A DNA stretch of 43,794 nucleotides from positions 1-43,794 of the forward strand of contig DASRQW010000050.1 in the NCBI GenBank assembly GCA_035696245.1, written 5' to 3'. The position numbers were made by a program, and so were the translations under genes. The notes below the pieces were generated by a model. That model was given only the letters and a program-made list of their open reading frames with translations. It did no database searches and was not told the DNA's origin. Origin of the DNA: Longimicrobiaceae bacterium. GTDB lineage: Bacteria > Gemmatimonadota > Gemmatimonadetes > Longimicrobiales > Longimicrobiaceae. This document shows, in pieces, positions 24,542 to 31,231 of this stretch. Position 1 is the first letter of the stretch; every line of letters starts with the position of its first letter.

Positions 24542-25021
24542 TTACCTCTCGTTCCGCAACTCCACCAGCTCCACCCGCGCCCGCCCATCCTCCAGCGTCG
24601 CGATGGCGAGCGTCGGCTTCCCGCGAAACCGGATCGGCCCCGCGCTTCCCGGATTCACCGCGAGCACCGAGCCGACCGTGCGGATCACCGGCACGTGCGA
24701 GTGCCCGAAGACGACCATCCCCGCGTCGGGATACGCCGCCGCCATCTTCTCCACCGTCGGCGAGCCCACCTGCATGCCGTGGACGACCACGATGCGCACG
24801 CCGCCCAGCGTCACCTCCGCCACCTCGGGCACGCGCGCGCGGATGTCGAACCCGTCCGTGTTGCCCCACACCGCCGTCACCGGCGCGATGGCCTCCAGCT
24901 CCGTCAGCAATTCCGCCGGGCCGACGTCGCCCGCGTGGAGGATGTGCTCCACGTCCGCGAACCGCTCGAACACCTCGCGCCGCAGCAGCCCGTGCGTGTC
25001 CGAGATGACGCCCACCTTCAT
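24542..25021 (-). CDS. YfcE/MJ0936-like metallophosphodiesterase
   Basis: The 159-residue cytoplasmic protein has all motifs of the small calcineurin-like phosphodiesterases: SDTHG (D8, H10), LHAGDVG, WGNTDG in place of GNCD, VVHGMQ and FGHSHVP. Family members hydrolyse bis-p-nitrophenyl phosphate or 2',3'-cyclic nucleotides; the natural substrate is unknown. The ATG at 25019-25021 is preceded by GGGGAG about 8 bases upstream, part of a near copy of the dispersed repeat. It follows ubiX by 37 bases on the same strand and may be the last gene of the quinone operon. The upstream extension of the frame has no homology. Confidence 0.93.
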   Translation of the reverse strand: MKVGVISDTHGLLRREVFERFADVEHILHAGDVGPAELLTELEAIAPVTAVWGNTDGFDIRARVPEVAEVTLGGVRIVVVHGMQVGSPTVEKMAAAYPDAGMVVFGHSHVPVIRTVGSVLAVNPGSAGPIRFRGKPTLAIATLEDGRARVELVELRNER

Positions 25022-25024
25022 CCG

Positions 25025-25035
25025 CGCATCTCCCC
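25025..25035 (-). repeat. Near copy of the CGGGAGATGCG motif acting as ribosome site
   Basis: GGGGAGATGCG on minus differs by one base from the repeat. Its GGGGAG lies at Shine-Dalgarno distance from the YfcE start codon, so part of the repeat may work in translation here. Confidence 0.5.
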
Positions 25036-25058
25036 TGCACCGCCAGATGCGAATCGGC

Positions 25059-25670
25059 TCACGTCGCCGCCTCCTGCTCGCCGCTGCGCCACCGCCGCCC
25101 GATGCCGTGCTGCACGCCCAGGTGGTCGAGGATGCGCGCCACGACGAAATCCACAAGGTCGTCGATGCTCTGCGGCCGGTTGTAGAAGCCCGGCGCCGCC
25201 GGCATGACCGTCGCGCCGGCGCGCGTGAGCCGCGTCATGTTCTCAAGGTGGATGAGCGACAGCGGCGTCTCGCGCGGCACGAGCACGAGCGGGCGCCGCT
25301 CCTTCAGCGCGACGTCGGCCGCGCGCTCCACCAGGTTGCGGGACGTGCCCGCGGCGATGGACGCCAGCGTGCCCATTGAGCACGGGCAGACCACCATCCC
25401 CGCGGACGGAGCGGAGCCGGAGGCCGGCGTGGCGCCCCTGTCGAGCGAATCGTACAGCTCCACGCGCGACCAGTCTCCCGTTGCCGCACGGAGCGCATCC
25501 ACCCCGTCGATGCCGGACTCCTCCGCCATCAGCCGCCAGCCGTACGACGACACGATCAGCCGCACCGGCGTGGCCGCCTCGTTCAGCGCGCGCAGCAGCC
25601 GCACCGCGTACGGCGCGCCCGAGGCGCCCGTGACCCCGAAGGTGATGGGCGCGCCGGGCGTGGCGCTCAA
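25059..25670 (-). CDS. ubiX: Flavin prenyltransferase UbiX
   Basis: UbiX attaches dimethylallyl to FMN, making prenyl-FMN, the cofactor of UbiD decarboxylases. The 203-residue protein shows GVTGASGAPYA near residues 12-22 for FMN, CPCSMGTLASIAAG, the DVALKERRPLVLVPRETPL strand, and the C-terminal PAAPGFYNRPQSIDDLVDFVVARILDHLG helix region. The start is TTG overlapping the ubiA stop (TTGA), so translation is coupled; no ATG is present near the N-terminus. The neighbouring ubiD and ubiA support a role in menaquinone synthesis (equivalent to MqnM in the futalosine route). Confidence 0.95.
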   Translation of the reverse strand: MSATPGAPITFGVTGASGAPYAVRLLRALNEAATPVRLIVSSYGWRLMAEESGIDGVDALRAATGDWSRVELYDSLDRGATPASGSAPSAGMVVCPCSMGTLASIAAGTSRNLVERAADVALKERRPLVLVPRETPLSLIHLENMTRLTRAGATVMPAAPGFYNRPQSIDDLVDFVVARILDHLGVQHGIGRRWRSGEQEAAT

Positions 25671-26572
25671 GCGAGCAGCCTTCCCCCCAGCACAACCAGG
25701 AAGAAGACGACGGAGATGACGCCGTTGATCGTGAAGAACGCCGCGTCGATCTTCGAGAAGTCGTCGTGCTTCACCAGGCTCTGCTCGTACACCAGCATCG
25801 CGGCGATCACTCCCACCGCGGCGAAGTACGTCCTCCCCAGATCCGGCAGCAGCAGCCCGACGGACAGCAGGCAGAGCGCCGCGCACACGTGCAGGAAGCG
25901 CGACGCCAGCAGCGCGCCCTTCGCCCCCAGCGCGGCGGGAATCGAGTGCAGCCCCTCCGCACGGTCGAATTCGATGTCCTGCAGCGAGTAGAGGATGTCG
26001 AACCCGGCGCCCCAGCACAGCACCGCTCCCGCCAGCGCGAGCAGCGCCGTCCACGGCTGGCTCCAGCGCCCTGCGACCGCCAGGTACGCCCCGACCGGCG
26101 CGATGCCCATCGCGAAGCCGAGGAAGACGTGAGCGAAACGCGTGAACCGCTTCGTGTACGAGTAGAAGAAGACGCAGCCCAGCGCCAGCGGCGACAGCTT
26201 CAAGCAGAGCGGGTTGAGGAAGCCGGCCGCGGCGATGAAGATCGCGCTCGCGACGACCACGGCCACGGCCGCCTGCCGCACCGACAGCTTGCCTGACGGG
26301 ATCTCGCGCATCAGCGTGCGTGGGTTCTTCGCGTCGATCGCGCGGTCGGCGATGCGGTTGAAGCCCATCGCCGCGAACCGCGCCGCCGTGAACGCCACCA
26401 GGATCAGCACCACCTCGCGCGCCGTCACCGGGTAGCGGTACGACGCGAGCGTCGCCCCCACCAGCGCAAACGGCATGGCGAACACCGTGTGCGGCAGCTT
26501 CACCAGGTTCGAATAGTCCACCAACCGCCCGCTCCCGCGAACGTGCTGCCCCTCCATCGTGCGCTCACTCAT
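25667..26572 (-). CDS. ubiA: UbiA-family prenyltransferase (probably MqnP-type)
   Basis: This 301-residue integral membrane enzyme joins a polyprenyl chain to an aromatic ring. Two Asp-rich motifs bind the magnesium-diphosphate: FNRIADRAIDAKNPRT (N72-D80) and LQDIEFDRAEGLHSIP (D199 and D203). About eight or nine hydrophobic helices are seen. Association with ubiX, ubiD and ubiE/menG, without other ubiquinone genes, points to the futalosine menaquinone route, where MqnP prenylates 1,4-dihydroxy-6-naphthoate. The ATG at 26570-26572 overlaps the upstream nucleotidyltransferase gene by 8 bases; a second ATG is five codons later. Confidence 0.93.
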   Translation of the reverse strand: MSERTMEGQHVRGSGRLVDYSNLVKLPHTVFAMPFALVGATLASYRYPVTAREVVLILVAFTAARFAAMGFNRIADRAIDAKNPRTLMREIPSGKLSVRQAAVAVVVASAIFIAAAGFLNPLCLKLSPLALGCVFFYSYTKRFTRFAHVFLGFAMGIAPVGAYLAVAGRWSQPWTALLALAGAVLCWGAGFDILYSLQDIEFDRAEGLHSIPAALGAKGALLASRFLHVCAALCLLSVGLLLPDLGRTYFAAVGVIAAMLVYEQSLVKHDDFSKIDAAFFTINGVISVVFFLVVLGGRLLA

Positions 26573-27020
26573 CGCGTTGCTGCTCCTCGAGCATGATGAC
26601 GTCGGCCACATCCTTCGGCCGGCCGGTTGCTCGCTTGTTGGCCAACAGATGCTTCCGGCTCAACACCGGGACCATCACTCCATCCACGGGATGGTACTCG
26701 CGCTCGGCCCACGCTTCCTCGAACGTGACCCCGTCGATCTCCGTCAGCATGTCGATCCGTGCGGGAACGACTCCGATCTGGTAGAACATCCCGGGGCGAG
26801 CCAGCTCATCCACGGTGAGATTGCTGATTGGAGCGCCGTAGCGCGCCAATGCCCTCCACACGCGCGACGCGTTCTCCGGGTCGGGCCGCAGCCAGAAATC
26901 CATGTCACCCGTCGCTCTCGGCATCCCGTGGGCCGCGAGGGCGAACGCGCCGATCACCAGGAACTCAGCGCCCTCGGCGAACAATTCCTCCAACATGTCT
27001 CTGTAGTCTGAACTCAGCAT
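26565..27020 (-). CDS. Nucleotidyltransferase-fold protein, possible toxin-antitoxin component
   Basis: The 151-residue protein contains the nucleotidyltransferase signature GAFALAAHGMPRATGDMDFWL (residues about 24-44), with the GxxxxxxHGxxRxTxDxD pattern of the AbiEii/DUF6036-like group. A second acidic region (PARIDMLTEI, about residues 88-97) gives the third metal ligand. Such proteins act either as toxins or as antitoxins in two-gene modules. The ATG at 27018-27020 has AAGGGGTG upstream. It overlaps the small upstream gene by about 56 bases and ubiA by 8, so all are translated from one message. It has no obvious place in quinone synthesis. Confidence 0.85.
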   Translation of the reverse strand: MLSSDYRDMLEELFAEGAEFLVIGAFALAAHGMPRATGDMDFWLRPDPENASRVWRALARYGAPISNLTVDELARPGMFYQIGVVPARIDMLTEIDGVTFEEAWAEREYHPVDGVMVPVLSRKHLLANKRATGRPKDVADVIMLEEQQRDE

Positions 27021-27174
27021 CGGAGCACCCCTTGAAGGCATAAGCGTTCCTTGTGAGTTCCCACATCATGCCGAGACATTCTTCGGGCGTCGGCTGCGGT
27101 ATGCCGCTGTTCATCTCGTCGTGAGACGACACCTTCCGCACGACGTAGTTCGATCTGTCTTTCCGTTCCGGCAT
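26965..27174 (-). CDS. Small partner protein of the nucleotidyltransferase
   Basis: This 69-residue basic protein (MPERKDRSNYVVRKVSS) contains TPEECLGMMWELTRNAYAF and a C-terminal ...EFRLQRHVGGIVRRGR. The pattern of E-R/C-L-xM-WELT-xxA-(Y/W)AF followed by RLxRxVxxxxRRG recurs, by recollection, in small proteins encoded just before nucleotidyltransferases. It is therefore probably the other half of a two-gene module. The start is ATG at 27172-27174 with GAGGTGA close upstream; a GTG lies two codons earlier. It begins 7 bases after the ubiD stop and overlaps its downstream neighbour. Function unproven. Confidence 0.72.
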   Translation of the reverse strand: MPERKDRSNYVVRKVSSHDEMNSGIPQPTPEECLGMMWELTRNAYAFKGCSDAEFRLQRHVGGIVRRGR

Positions 27175-27181
27175 CTTCACC

Positions 27182-28669
27182 TCAGTCGATCGGGTGAATT
27201 CCCAGCTTGCTCCACATCGCGTCCACGCGGGCTTTGACGTCGGTATCCATGTCGATCATCGCCGGCCAGGGGCGGGTGAAGCCCTCCTCGGCCCACTTCC
27301 GCGTGCCGTCGATTCCCATCTTGCTGCCGAACGCGGCGACCTGCGCGGCGTGGTCCAGGTCGTCGACCGGGCCCTTCGTGAAGCGCACGTCGCGCTCCGG
27401 GTCGATGTTCGCAAGCGCATACCACCACGCCTCCTGCACGTTCCGTACGTCGATCCCCTCGTCCACCACCACGATCACCTTGGCGAGCGACATCAGCCCC
27501 ATCCCCCACAGGCCGTTCATCACCTTGTAGGCGTGCCCCGGGTACTCCTTGCGGATGGAGACGAAGACGAGGTTGTGGAACACGCCCTCCGGCGGCATGT
27601 GGTAGTCCACGATCTCCGGCATGGTGAGCTGCGCCAGCGGGAGGAAGATGCGCTCCGTGGCGCCGCCCAGGTACACGTCCTCCACAGGCGGCCGGCCCAC
27701 GAGCGTCGCGGGGTACACCGGGTCCGACCGCATCGTCACCGTGGTCACGTGAAAGACCGGGTACAGGTCCTCCAGCGTGTAGAAGCCGGTGTGATCGCCG
27801 AACGGGCCCTCCACCGCCAGCTCCTCGTCGGTGTCCACGTAGCCCTCCAGCACGATCTCCGCCTGCGCGGGGATGGTCATCTCGCCGGTCAGCGACTGCG
27901 TGGTGTAGACCGGCTCGCGCCGCAGGAAGCCGCCGAAGAGGAACTCGTCGATGCCGGGCGGAAGCGGCGCGGTCGGCGTGTACATCGTCGCCGGATCGCC
28001 GCCGAGGGCGACCACCACGGGCATCCTCCCGCCCGGCCCGCGCTTCCACGCACGGTAGTGCGCGGCGCCGCCCTTGTGCCGCTGCCAGTGCATGCCCGTG
28101 GTGTTGGGCCCGAACACCTGCATGCGGTACATGCCGATGTTCTGCCCGCCCGTCTCCGGGTCGCGGGTGAAGACCATGGGCATGGTGATGAAGGGCCCGC
28201 CGTCGTCCGGCCACGTCTTCAGCACGGGCAGCCGGGTCAGATCGAACTCGCGCTCGCGGAGGACGATCTCGTGGCACGGGGCCTTCCCCTTGAAGGGGCG
28301 CGGCGGGACCTTCGTGAGCTCCGCCAGCTTGGGCAGCATCTGCATCTTGGCCCACAGCCCCTTGGGGATGTCGGGCTTCACCAGCTCGCGGATGCGCGTG
28401 GCGTGCTCCTCCAGGTCGTCCACGCCCAGCGCCGCCGTCATCCGCTTCCACGAGCCGAAGACGTTGATGGCCACGGGGATGTCGCTCTCGGTGCCGTCCA
28501 TCAGCACCGGCCGCTCGAAGAGCAGCGCGGGGCCGCCGCCGGGCAGCTTCATCGTGCGGTCCGCGATCTCCGCCATCTCCAGGTCCACCGAGACGGGGCG
28601 CCGGATACGCACGAGCTGGCCCGTGCGGTCCAGGTAGCGGAGGAATTCGCGCAGGTTCTGAAAGGTCAT
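27182..28669 (-). CDS. ubiD: UbiD-family prenyl-FMN decarboxylase (MqnL-type)
   Basis: This 495-residue decarboxylase uses the prenyl-FMN made by UbiX. Residues forming the cofactor and catalytic site are seen in NIGMYRMQVFGPNTTGMHW (Arg), EIVLEGYVDTDEE and AVEGPFGDHTGFY (Glu residues of the E-R-E network). The C-terminal RFTKGPVDDLDHAAQ and GSKMGIDGT are also family marks. In the futalosine route the equivalent MqnL removes the carboxyl group after prenylation. The start ATG at 28667-28669 directly precedes the typical UbiD N-terminus, MTFQNLREFLRYLDRTG. It is followed by the nucleotidyltransferase pair. Confidence 0.95.
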   Translation of the reverse strand: MTFQNLREFLRYLDRTGQLVRIRRPVSVDLEMAEIADRTMKLPGGGPALLFERPVLMDGTESDIPVAINVFGSWKRMTAALGVDDLEEHATRIRELVKPDIPKGLWAKMQMLPKLAELTKVPPRPFKGKAPCHEIVLREREFDLTRLPVLKTWPDDGGPFITMPMVFTRDPETGGQNIGMYRMQVFGPNTTGMHWQRHKGGAAHYRAWKRGPGGRMPVVVALGGDPATMYTPTAPLPPGIDEFLFGGFLRREPVYTTQSLTGEMTIPAQAEIVLEGYVDTDEELAVEGPFGDHTGFYTLEDLYPVFHVTTVTMRSDPVYPATLVGRPPVEDVYLGGATERIFLPLAQLTMPEIVDYHMPPEGVFHNLVFVSIRKEYPGHAYKVMNGLWGMGLMSLAKVIVVVDEGIDVRNVQEAWWYALANIDPERDVRFTKGPVDDLDHAAQVAAFGSKMGIDGTRKWAEEGFTRPWPAMIDMDTDVKARVDAMWSKLGIHPID

Positions 28670-28701
28670 CTATCCGCCATCGCCCGTCCCGAAGGCGGGG
28701 C

Positions 28702-28977
28702 TCAGTGTCCGCCGAAGGTCTGGACGAGCAGCATCACCACGCCGTAGCTGAGGTATGCCGCCATCGTCACGATGATGAGCCGGCGGGCCAGCAGCATCTG
28801 CCGCAGGCCCGTGTCGTCGAACTGCTCCGGCCGGGGCTTCCACACCGAAGCGACGGAGGCCTGCGCTCCCGGCCGCGAGTGCCGCGTCCACGCCAGGATC
28901 TGCAGCAGCGCGGACCCGATCGCGCACCCCATGGACGTGAGCAGCAGCGAGGAGAGGAGGATGCCGAGCGCCGCCAT
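28702..28977 (-). CDS. Small membrane protein within the menaquinone cluster
   Basis: The 91-residue protein has two hydrophobic helices (residues about 5-28 and 67-89) joined by a polar loop rich in Arg/Pro/Gln (about 32-65). Its ATG overlaps the menG stop codon (TGATG), and it ends 32 bases before ubiD, so it is co-translated with quinone genes. No family is recognised. It might help to organise the quinone enzymes at the membrane. This is inferred from position only. Confidence 0.75.
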   Translation of the reverse strand: MAALGILLSSLLLTSMGCAIGSALLQILAWTRHSRPGAQASVASVWKPRPEQFDDTGLRQMLLARRLIIVTMAAYLSYGVVMLLVQTFGGH

Positions 28978-29717
28978 CAGGCTCGCGTCCCCCAGTGCAG
29001 CGCCGCGATCCCGCCGGAGAGCGTCTTCCACCCCACGTCGCCGAAGCCCGCGCGCTCCATGCGCGCCGCGAGCTCCTTCGGCTCCGGGAAGTGCAGCACG
29101 GATTCCGGGAGATAGGTGTACGCCGAGTTGTGTTTGGAGACGAGGCGGCCCACGAGGGGCAGCATCTTCAGGAAGTAGAACATGTAGAGCCCGCGAAACG
29201 GCTGCCATGCGGGCGTCGTGAACTCCAGGATGACCAGCTTCGCCCCGCGCCGCAGCACCCGCGCGGACTCGCGCAGCCCGGCGTCGAGATCGGCGAGGTT
29301 GCGCACGCCGAAGCCGACGGTGGAGCCGTCGAAGCTCTCGTCCGCGAACGGGAGCGAGAGCGCGTCGGCGCAGGCGGGGGCGACGGGCACACCCGCCGTC
29401 TTGTCCGCCCCGTGCGCGAGCATGGCGTACGTGAAGTCGCTGCCCACCACGCGTCCGCGGAACCCCGCGCGCTTCGCCAGCTCCACGGAGAGGTCGAGCG
29501 TGCCTGCGCAGTTGTCCAGGTACGTTCCCTCCGGGCGGCGCTCCCAGCCCAGCCGGTTCACGGCCCAGCGGCGCCACAGCTTGTCCACGTTCAGCGAGAG
29601 GACGTGGTTCAGCAGGTCGTAGCGCGGCGCGATGGACGAGAACATCCGGCGCACCTGCGCCGCCTTCTCGTCGTGGGCCGGCAGCGCGGTGGCGCGTTCG
29701 GTGGTTTGTGGCGGCAT
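28977..29717 (-). CDS. ubiE: Demethylmenaquinone methyltransferase (UbiE/MenG)
   Basis: This 246-residue enzyme methylates demethylmenaquinone with S-adenosylmethionine, the last step of menaquinone synthesis. Family hallmarks are MFSSIAPRYDLLNHVLSLNVDKLWRR near residues 25-50, GFGVRNLADLDAGLRE, and the C-terminal YTYLPESVLHFPE. Motif I, LDNCAGTLDLS (residues 67-77), deviates from the usual LDxxxGTGDL: the second conserved Gly of GTG is Leu. Methyl donor binding should still be possible but is worth testing. It is the first gene of the minus-strand quinone operon, read away from the ECF sigma gene. Confidence 0.93.
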   Translation of the reverse strand: MPPQTTERATALPAHDEKAAQVRRMFSSIAPRYDLLNHVLSLNVDKLWRRWAVNRLGWERRPEGTYLDNCAGTLDLSVELAKRAGFRGRVVGSDFTYAMLAHGADKTAGVPVAPACADALSLPFADESFDGSTVGFGVRNLADLDAGLRESARVLRRGAKLVILEFTTPAWQPFRGLYMFYFLKMLPLVGRLVSKHNSAYTYLPESVLHFPEPKELAARMERAGFGDVGWKTLSGGIAALHWGTRA

Positions 29718-29797
29718 CGCGTAGAATCGCTTCCGGGTTTAGAATAGAGGCCGAAAGCTACCCCCCGCCCACGCCCGGAGCAAGCCTGCCGGGCGCT

Positions 29798-29824
29798 TGA
29801 AACTCCGCCCCAGCACGCCGCGTA
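29798..29824 (+). promoter_or_regulatory. ECF-type promoter upstream of the sigma gene
   Basis: TGAAACT (29798-29804), a 16-base spacer and CGTA (29821-29824) make an ECF sigma promoter. The same arrangement with identical spacing precedes the downstream anti-sigma operon. The spacer bases next to CGTA are also conserved (CACGCCG). Position supports autoregulation of the sigma gene. Confidence 0.8.
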
Positions 29825-29840
29825 CGTTCCCCGAGGAACG
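29825..29840. promoter_or_regulatory. Inverted repeat at the sigma transcript start
   Basis: CGTTCC (29825-29830) and GGAACG (29835-29840) are complementary around CCGA. The repeat begins at the base after the minus-10 CGTA, so it would form a hairpin at or near the 5' end of the message. Confidence 0.6.
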
Positions 29841-29851
29841 CTCCCGACACG

Positions 29852-30457
29852 GTGCCACCGGCATTGAACCCGACCGAACCGACCGACCACGAACTCGTCG
29901 TCCGCGCCCAGAAGGGCAGCCAGACGGCTTACCGGGAGCTTCTCGGGCGTTACCAGCGCCCGGTGTTCTCGCTCATCTACCGCATGGTCCGGGACAGGGA
30001 GCTGGCCGAAGACCTCGCGCAGGAGACCTTCGTGCGCGTGTTCAACAACATCGACCGCTACGACCCGCGCTTCAAGTTCAGCAGCTGGATCTTCAAGATC
30101 GCCACCAACCTGACCATCGACTCCATGCGCAAGAAGGAGCCGAAGACGGTCTCGATAGACGGCTCGCGGTACGCGACGTCGAACGACGAGGTGGAGGCGA
30201 CCACGATCACGGTGATCTCGGACGACGAGAACCCCGAGGAGCTGCTGGAGGCCAAGGAGCTGGGCGAGGAGATCGAGCAGGCCATCGGCAAGCTGCGGCC
30301 CGAGTACCGCACGGCCATCCTCCTGCGCCACGTGGACGGGCGCCCGTACGAGGAGATCGCCGAGATCATGGCGCTGCCGCTGGGCACGGTGAAGACGTAC
30401 ATCCACCGCGCCCGGAATGAGCTCCGCGGCAACCTCCAGCACCTGAGGGTCGCGTGA
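29852..30457 (+). CDS. ECF sigma factor (RpoE-like)
   Basis: This 201-residue sigma-70 family factor has region 2 at residues about 27-95 (RPVFSLIYRMVRDRELAEDLAQETFVRVF, FSSWIFKIATNLTIDSMRKK) and region 4 at about 135-190 (LRPEYRTAILLRHVDGRPYEEIAEIM, GTVKTYIHRARNELR). An acidic linker of about 35 residues separates them. No region 3 or 1 is present, as expected for ECF factors. GTG at 29852 is the likely start. It faces the quinone operon and lies 136 bases before the next gene, the anti-sigma candidate. The TGAAACT-N16-CGTA promoter in front of both genes suggests self-activation. Confidence 0.95.
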   Translation: MPPALNPTEPTDHELVVRAQKGSQTAYRELLGRYQRPVFSLIYRMVRDRELAEDLAQETFVRVFNNIDRYDPRFKFSSWIFKIATNLTIDSMRKKEPKTVSIDGSRYATSNDEVEATTITVISDDENPEELLEAKELGEEIEQAIGKLRPEYRTAILLRHVDGRPYEEIAEIMALPLGTVKTYIHRARNELRGNLQHLRVA

Positions 30458-30535
30458 TGCGCGGACGGAAGACGCGGCCCGGCTCGAAGCTCCGAAACGA
30501 TTGCCGCATCGGCCGATGTACCGCGCCGGCAGCTC

Positions 30536-30562
30536 TGAAACTTTGCCGCACCACGCCGCGTA
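30536..30562 (+). promoter_or_regulatory. ECF-type promoter of the anti-sigma/envelope operon
   Basis: TGAAACT (30536-30542), 16 bases, CGTA (30559-30562). The spacer shares CACGCCG before CGTA with the promoter of the sigma gene. Transcription would begin near 30568, about 25 bases before the first start codon. Confidence 0.8.
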
Positions 30563-30564
30563 AT

Positions 30565-30578
30565 CTCGTTGCAACGAG
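30565..30578. promoter_or_regulatory. Perfect palindrome at the transcript start of the envelope operon
   Basis: CTCGTTGCAACGAG is a perfect 14-base palindrome beginning two bases after CGTA. It may be an operator or, in RNA, a 5' hairpin. The equivalent position of the sigma promoter also holds an inverted repeat with CGTT/AACG. Confidence 0.65.
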
Positions 30579-30592
30579 CGAAAACCGAGTAC

Positions 30593-31231
30593 ATGGGGAT
30601 CACCGTGCCTGAACACGCACACCTGCCCGACTGGACGCTGGACCTCCTCGCCGAAGATGCGCTGCCGCACGCGGAGCGCACCGCGGCCGAGGCGCACCTG
30701 CGTTCGTGCCCGCCCTGCGCGGCGGAGCTGGACGCCGCGCGGGCGGTGATCGCCTCGCTGAACGCGCTGCCCACCTTCTCCCCCGCCCCGGACTTCGCCG
30801 AGGCGGTGATGGCGCGGGTGGTGCTGAAGCCGGCCGTGGCGCCGGAGCTGGCGCGCTCACGCCGCTGGCTGCCGCGCACGACACGCGGATGGATGCTGGC
30901 GGGCGCCGGGGTGATGGCGCCGCTGGCGCCCCTCGCCACGCTGCTGGCCTGGCTGCTCTCGCACCGCATGGTCACGCTGGGCGGCCTGTGGAGCATGAGC
31001 GAGACCTGGGCGAGCGACACGGCGTGGGCCGGCCTCACGCACCTGCTGGGCGCCATCGTGGGCAGCTCGGCGTTCGCGTGGGCCAGCAACGCGGCGGAGC
31101 GGCTGGTGGCGGCTTCTTCCGGCGAGCTGGGGATGGCGGCTCTACTCTACGCAGTGGCGATCCCGCTCTCGGGCTGGGCGCTGGTTCGTCTTCTTCGGGC
31201 CCCGACGGGGGGAGTCACTCATGCGAGCTGA
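30593..31231 (+). CDS. Zinc-finger anti-sigma factor-like membrane protein
   Basis: The 212-residue protein has an N-terminal anti-sigma zinc-binding motif, HLRSCPPC (H35, C39, C42), after the helix PDWTLDLLAEDALPHAERTAAEAH. Three hydrophobic segments follow (residues about 101-123, 145-166 and 180-201), so it is an inner-membrane protein with a cytoplasmic sigma-binding head. It should hold the sigma factor encoded just upstream until an envelope signal releases it. The ATG at 30593 is used; a GTG four codons later is an alternative. It overlaps the next gene by 11 bases. Confidence 0.85.
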   Translation: MGITVPEHAHLPDWTLDLLAEDALPHAERTAAEAHLRSCPPCAAELDAARAVIASLNALPTFSPAPDFAEAVMARVVLKPAVAPELARSRRWLPRTTRGWMLAGAGVMAPLAPLATLLAWLLSHRMVTLGGLWSMSETWASDTAWAGLTHLLGAIVGSSAFAWASNAAERLVAASSGELGMAALLYAVAIPLSGWALVRLLRAPTGGVTHAS

